Positions 60,384 to 64,000 of a DNA stretch of 64,000 nucleotides are shown here, one piece after another. A model generated the notes under the pieces. The model saw nothing but the letters and a program-made list of their open reading frames with translations, was not told the DNA's origin and searched no databases. The stretch lies in contig KB722753.1 of assembly GCA_000349905.1 (NCBI GenBank), forward strand, positions 415,199 to 479,198. Reading direction: 5' to 3'. The stretch is from Volvariella volvacea V23 (Eukaryota; Basidiomycota; Agaricomycetes; Agaricales; Pluteaceae). The translations under genes and the position numbers were made by a program. The first letter of the stretch is position 1. The number at the start of each line of letters is the position of its first letter.

Positions 60384-62072
60384 CGCACAGTTCGATCCAA
60401 TGCCAACTGAAGGTATCAACCTTCACCACCCCAATGCGCGGACACAAGAATCAGAGTAAAAAGGGTATAAAAAAAATCAGGGTAACACAAAAGCCAGAAG
60501 CCAAAAGTCGTAGTTAAAGCGCGGCTCCAAATTGAGCCACCATGCACGACGTGGATTTTTTCCCTCTCCACTGGCGCTCCGAGTTCCTTCCCCAGAAGTT
60601 GAGAGTTTGTGATGGAAGGGTTTGGGGGAGGGAGGTTCCGGTGCTCGGCCGTAGTTCGAGGGCTTGCGGGTTATATGGGACTTGGGAGGGCGAGTTCCGG
60701 ATGCAGGAGGGATGGAGGGTCATGGAAGGAGGGATGGAGAAGCCAGTGCCACGACCAGGAACGACCATTGGGCAGAGTCCACAACTCAGAAGCCTACCTT
60801 TGCCGTGTCACGCTATCAATGCTTTTTAGGAAACTGTCACGTCACTCTGCTTGGGAATCTAAGATTGATCATAGCGCCACAATTTCTGCTTCGTCGGTCA
60901 TTGGGCTTTGTGTGTCGGGACAAGCCCTCAATTATTCACTTCAATTGCCCTCAGAATGTTGACAGGCCCTATAATTGATAGGGGTGGAAGGTGTTACAGA
61001 CTAATGAATAACGAATTGCAACGAGCAGACACTCAAACAACCCCCTCAATTTTCAGAGATGATGATGTGGCGCCAGTTACCACAGCACCCAGTTTAACAC
61101 CTGCTTATAGCTCAACCAATTCAAAAATTTTCTTGCACATCTCGACATGGGGTGCGGGGAGAGCACCACTTTGGTCCTCGGAGGTGTACACGAGCAGCTG
61201 AACCTACACCAGGCTCGGTACGCCAAACCGGTTTTGGACCCGGCTGTCCGAGTCGGAGTGATGGGCATGATGGCTGTGGTTGGAGAAATAACCAAGCTAA
61301 TCACTTCCCTAGACTTTATGACGGCATTGAATCTTGGTATGGGTTTGGCGCTAATCAGACATATTAGGTACCCCACCGGTTTTCAGGTTTCGTAGCGCGA
61401 AGTCGTTCTCTTTCAAATTGCGATGCTGAACTTGAGGCCCGGGGCCTCAGCTTAACTGTGGCTTGATGGGATACATAGCCAAGAGCCAATGCGGGTTTGG
61501 CGTATTCGAGAACGAAAGAGGTGACAGTCTATCCCTGACCATAACCGTAGTGCATTCAAATTCCATCTGTCACTTCACCCTTCCTTACACCCGTAGTAGG
61601 TGTTTATCCTTCTGGGACTTTCAGGGGTATCAGCATTCCGAAATGTTTCTTTTCGAGTGTGAGCGCAGCCCACGGCTCCCGCTGGCAGACATGCTGGCAC
61701 TCATAGAATGGCCCCTGCGATCGAAGAATGTGCTCGCAACCTCCGACGGTTCGCTGTATACCCCTGGTGGGGAGCACTTCACAAACTGGTAGATGAAAAG
61801 TGCTCTCCTAGCACACCGGAGTTTCTTCAGTATCACCGAAATTGCTAGCTCGACGACCCTGAATCGTGAACAAATAGGATACAAGCTCATAAAATTGCAT
61901 GCAGATGTCTCCAATAAGATAGAACAAGAAAAGCGATTGTGCCAAACACTAACGCACTATTAATGATGTCCAAAAGGAAGGAGTGTAAATTCAAAGGGCA
62001 ACTCCATCGAATGGGAGGTAATGGGGTGACGCAAATAAAAGTTGACAAGAGTTCAGGTGGGTACATAGCTAT
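60384..62072. other. intergenic, no supported gene
   Basis: Plus-strand frames at 61,147-61,395 and 61,463-61,792 are open, but I recognise no motif and cannot join them. They could be a decayed or species-specific gene. G-rich sequence at 60,620-60,740. Confidence 0.45.
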
Positions 62073-63169
62073 CTAGGACAAAATCTGCAACCAGAACATC
62101 AGCGCCCGGCCATTTAAAAACCCGGAGTAAGCCACTTACCGCCAATAGCACAATTGCAGCAACGATAGCAAGGATGAACATCAAGCAAGCTGCACGTCTG
62201 CCCGCCTTCCGCTGATACTCCGAAGCCGTGGTCAGTTCCTCCGCTGCAGCACCAGTATCTATTGCTACGCGTTCGATATTTCCAGAGATATCATCTGCGC
62301 AACAAAAGTCTTGGTACGGTAGGCTGTAACGTGAAAAATGCCGACATACCAAGCATAGAACCCTGTTGCGTCACCAAAGTGCCCAAATCCTGGAATATCT
62401 CCGCAAGTTCATGAATGCCAGTCTCAATTTCCCTGATCTCAGCCTCTCGTTCTCGGATCAATGACTCCTGATATGCAAGCTCATGTGGCGAGAGTTGGGT
62501 TTGGAATATCTGGGCTTGACGTTGCTCCAATTGACTAGGTTGCTGACTTGGAGAGCCTGGCGGTGACCTTGCGTGATGATCGTCCTCGACCGCGAGTTTC
62601 ACGCCTTTGACCACTGTCCGTTGCTTCTCTGCGCTGACTTGTTGTGCTCGTTGGAATGCGACGAGGGATAGCTGCAGGTCATGGGATGTCTTTTGAAGTG
62701 CGGTCTTCTGGTTTGGCTAGAGAAACAAAGGGTTCCATATGGGTTTATTGATTGGTTCGAAGGAGCTTTGGGTTCTATGGAACAGTTTGGCATACCAGTG
62801 TTGATTGTAATGAAGATAGCTTCTTCAAGTCCTCCGATCCCCTCTTGGCCATTTCCCGCGTTGATTCTGTGAGGTCATGCCTATGAACAAATGATACATG
62901 CACGTTTAAATCCGGGAGTTGCAATCTCCCTTCATCTATAAAAGAACCCCGACATAAACCCACAAGTTCTTCCTCAGCGCAGCTGAGTCTTTTGGTGTTC
63001 CCAATTGATCGACCAGTCTCAGTATCGTCTGCACGTTAGAGTTCATCTTGAACACCTGAAGCGACAGGGAGTATTGTAGACTCTGGAAGGCGGCTTCTTC
63101 CCGTGATTGCGTTGGGGCATTGAGCCGAGGGGGCTGCGAGAGGCCTGCTTCGATGTCTTGGAAACTCAT
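62073..63169 (-). CDS. PEP12: Pep12/syntaxin-7-type Qa-SNARE
   Basis: Endosomal target SNARE for fusion of vesicles at the prevacuolar compartment. Exons (5' to 3'): 63169-62964, 62880-62796, 62716-62350, 62294-62140, 62084-62073, together 274 codons plus stop. The start MSFQDIEAGLSQPPRLN fits the family better than upstream in-frame codons. An N-terminal Habc bundle (FQSLQYSLSLQVFKMNSNVQ; DLTESTREMAKRGSEDLKKL; KTSHDLQLSLVAFQRAQQVS) is followed by the SNARE helix: ELAYQESLIREREAEIREIE, then TGIHELAEIFQDLGTLVTQQ and DDISGNIERVAIDTGAA. The central glutamine and heptads are kept. After RKAGRRAACLM comes the TM helix (FILAIVAAIVLLA). The final exon is only 12 nt (ILS and stop). Confidence 0.92.
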
Positions 63170-63636
63170 TGTGGGAGAGGTGGGTGGGTGGTGGGCTGGA
63201 TTAAGGAGGGGGAGGTGGAAGAGGGGGGAATGAGGAGGGGGGAATGACAGCCGTGATGGTGCTGGAGAAAGTGTGCTTGCTGCGTTCCATGGTGCACTCA
63301 ACGCCCCAATGCGGTAATTATTCCCACGCCCGGTTAGGTACAATGTTTACTTCGCTTGGCGCTTAATGAAGTTCAATGAACACATCAATGATGAGCAAGA
63401 CACTAGAACAACGCTACTGCTGTCTGTATGGGATGCTCTAACAACCTCTCTAGTTCGTGTACAAGTCAACGCTCAATCAATGGGGCCTTCTTTGATATAT
63501 TTTTATCCCAACTAAACAAAGGCCGGCCCGGATTACGCTCATCTGCTATGTAGGGGTGTTGCCCCGCAACGGACCGCTGGGCAAGAAATGAGGCTACAGC
63601 TGGCATAAAGCTCCCAGCCCTTATTCATCACTTGTA
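63170..63636. other. divergent promoter region
   Basis: Shared upstream region of the SNARE gene (minus) and the pectinesterase gene (plus). No TATA box was clear. The 63,170-63,240 part is purine-rich on the plus strand. Confidence 0.45.
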
Positions 63637-64000
63637 ATGATGCGGGTACTGTACTTCCTATCCTTGACGGCTTGGCCAGCAGCTTTGGCACTTTCTCCTA
63701 CGTTCCTACCATGTCAATTGGTTAAGCCGACGTCCATCTCACCACTTGCCGGATGTCCTCCGGGGACAATATTTGTCTCTCAGGACACGAGCAATCCATT
63801 TGCACAATTTAATAAAGTGCAGGACGCTATTCTGTCTTTGTACGTGGCTTCCAAGCTAGTTCGTTAACAAGGCAGACGAATTTGCTCTGCCAGACCCGAG
63901 GAGGGTAATGCCACGATTCTTATAGCAGCTGGAGAATACTACGAGACAGTCAACATCACAAGAAGTGGTCCTGTCACTCTCCTGGTAAACTATCACCTGC
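63637..64000 (+). CDS. pectinesterase (CE8), 5' part, cut by the window
   Basis: Secreted enzyme that removes methyl esters from pectin. Signal peptide (VLYFLSLTAWPAALALSPTF) after the ATG at 63637 (or 63640). The start of the CE8 beta-helix is readable: PLAGCPPGTIFVSQDTSNPF, FNKVQDAILSL, then after a 54-nt intron (63840-63893) NATILIAAGEYYETVNITRS and GPVTLL, where a further GT donor at 63985 occurs. The catalytic Asp motifs lie beyond the edge, so activity cannot be judged. Identification rests on the N-terminal pattern only. Confidence 0.75.

Noticed and set aside
1..64000. tRNA, rRNA, CRISPR arrays, secondary-metabolite cluster
   Set aside because: Looked for and not found; gene content is housekeeping and orphan genes with no polyketide, peptide-synthetase or terpene enzymes.

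Overview
The window reads as nuclear DNA of a filamentous basidiomycete, most likely a mushroom-forming Agaricomycete. Genes lie on both strands, are broken by many 45-70 nt GT-AG introns, and include families typical of that group: DUF6533-type membrane proteins in tandem, Ser/Pro-rich low-complexity proteins and kinase-like orphans. Housekeeping genes are of ordinary fungal type. I saw no rRNA, tRNA or CRISPR. Exon models were built by hand; for nine genes the summed exons divide by three and end on a stop, which supports them.

Layout. 0-4.1 kb: SUN-domain protein (+). 4.7-6.1 kb: frameshifted kinase-like relic (-). 6.3-8.4 kb: GH20 beta-N-acetylhexosaminidase (-), 8 exons. 8.4-13.4 kb: gene-poor, with a decayed copy of the epsin 3' end and one unrecognised gene (+). 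13.6-15.9 kb: epsin (-). 16.2-17.7 kb: multipass membrane protein (-) with a homopolymer frameshift. 18.4-21.7 kb: Ser-rich membrane-anchored protein (+). 24.2-29.4 kb: large WD40 protein of WDR7 type (-). 29.6-36.9 kb: three tiny single-pass membrane proteins, a kinase-like gene, a hAT transposase relic and a 2 kb stretch almost without CpG. 37.3-38.7 kb: Aurora kinase (+). 40.2-43.9 kb: 991-residue low-complexity protein ending in a CaaX box (-). 45.5-46.4 kb: mitochondrial ribosomal protein uL5m (+). 46.8-53.5 kb: septation-network kinase of Cdc7/SepH/Cdc15 type (-). 54.4-60.4 kb: tandem DUF6533 paralogues (-). 62.1-63.2 kb: Pep12/syntaxin-type SNARE (-). 63.6 kb to the edge: start of a pectinesterase (+), cut by the window.

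The genes do not form one pathway. Loose themes are membrane traffic (epsin, Pep12-like SNARE, WDR7-like protein), cell division (Aurora, septation kinase, SUN protein) and wall or plant-polymer breakdown (GH20, pectinesterase). The most unusual parts are local rearrangements (9.9-10.6, 13.3-13.4 and 16.6-16.9 kb are related by duplication) and the CpG-desert/hAT neighbourhood at 30.4-34.5 kb around an undamaged, CpG-rich kinase-like gene.
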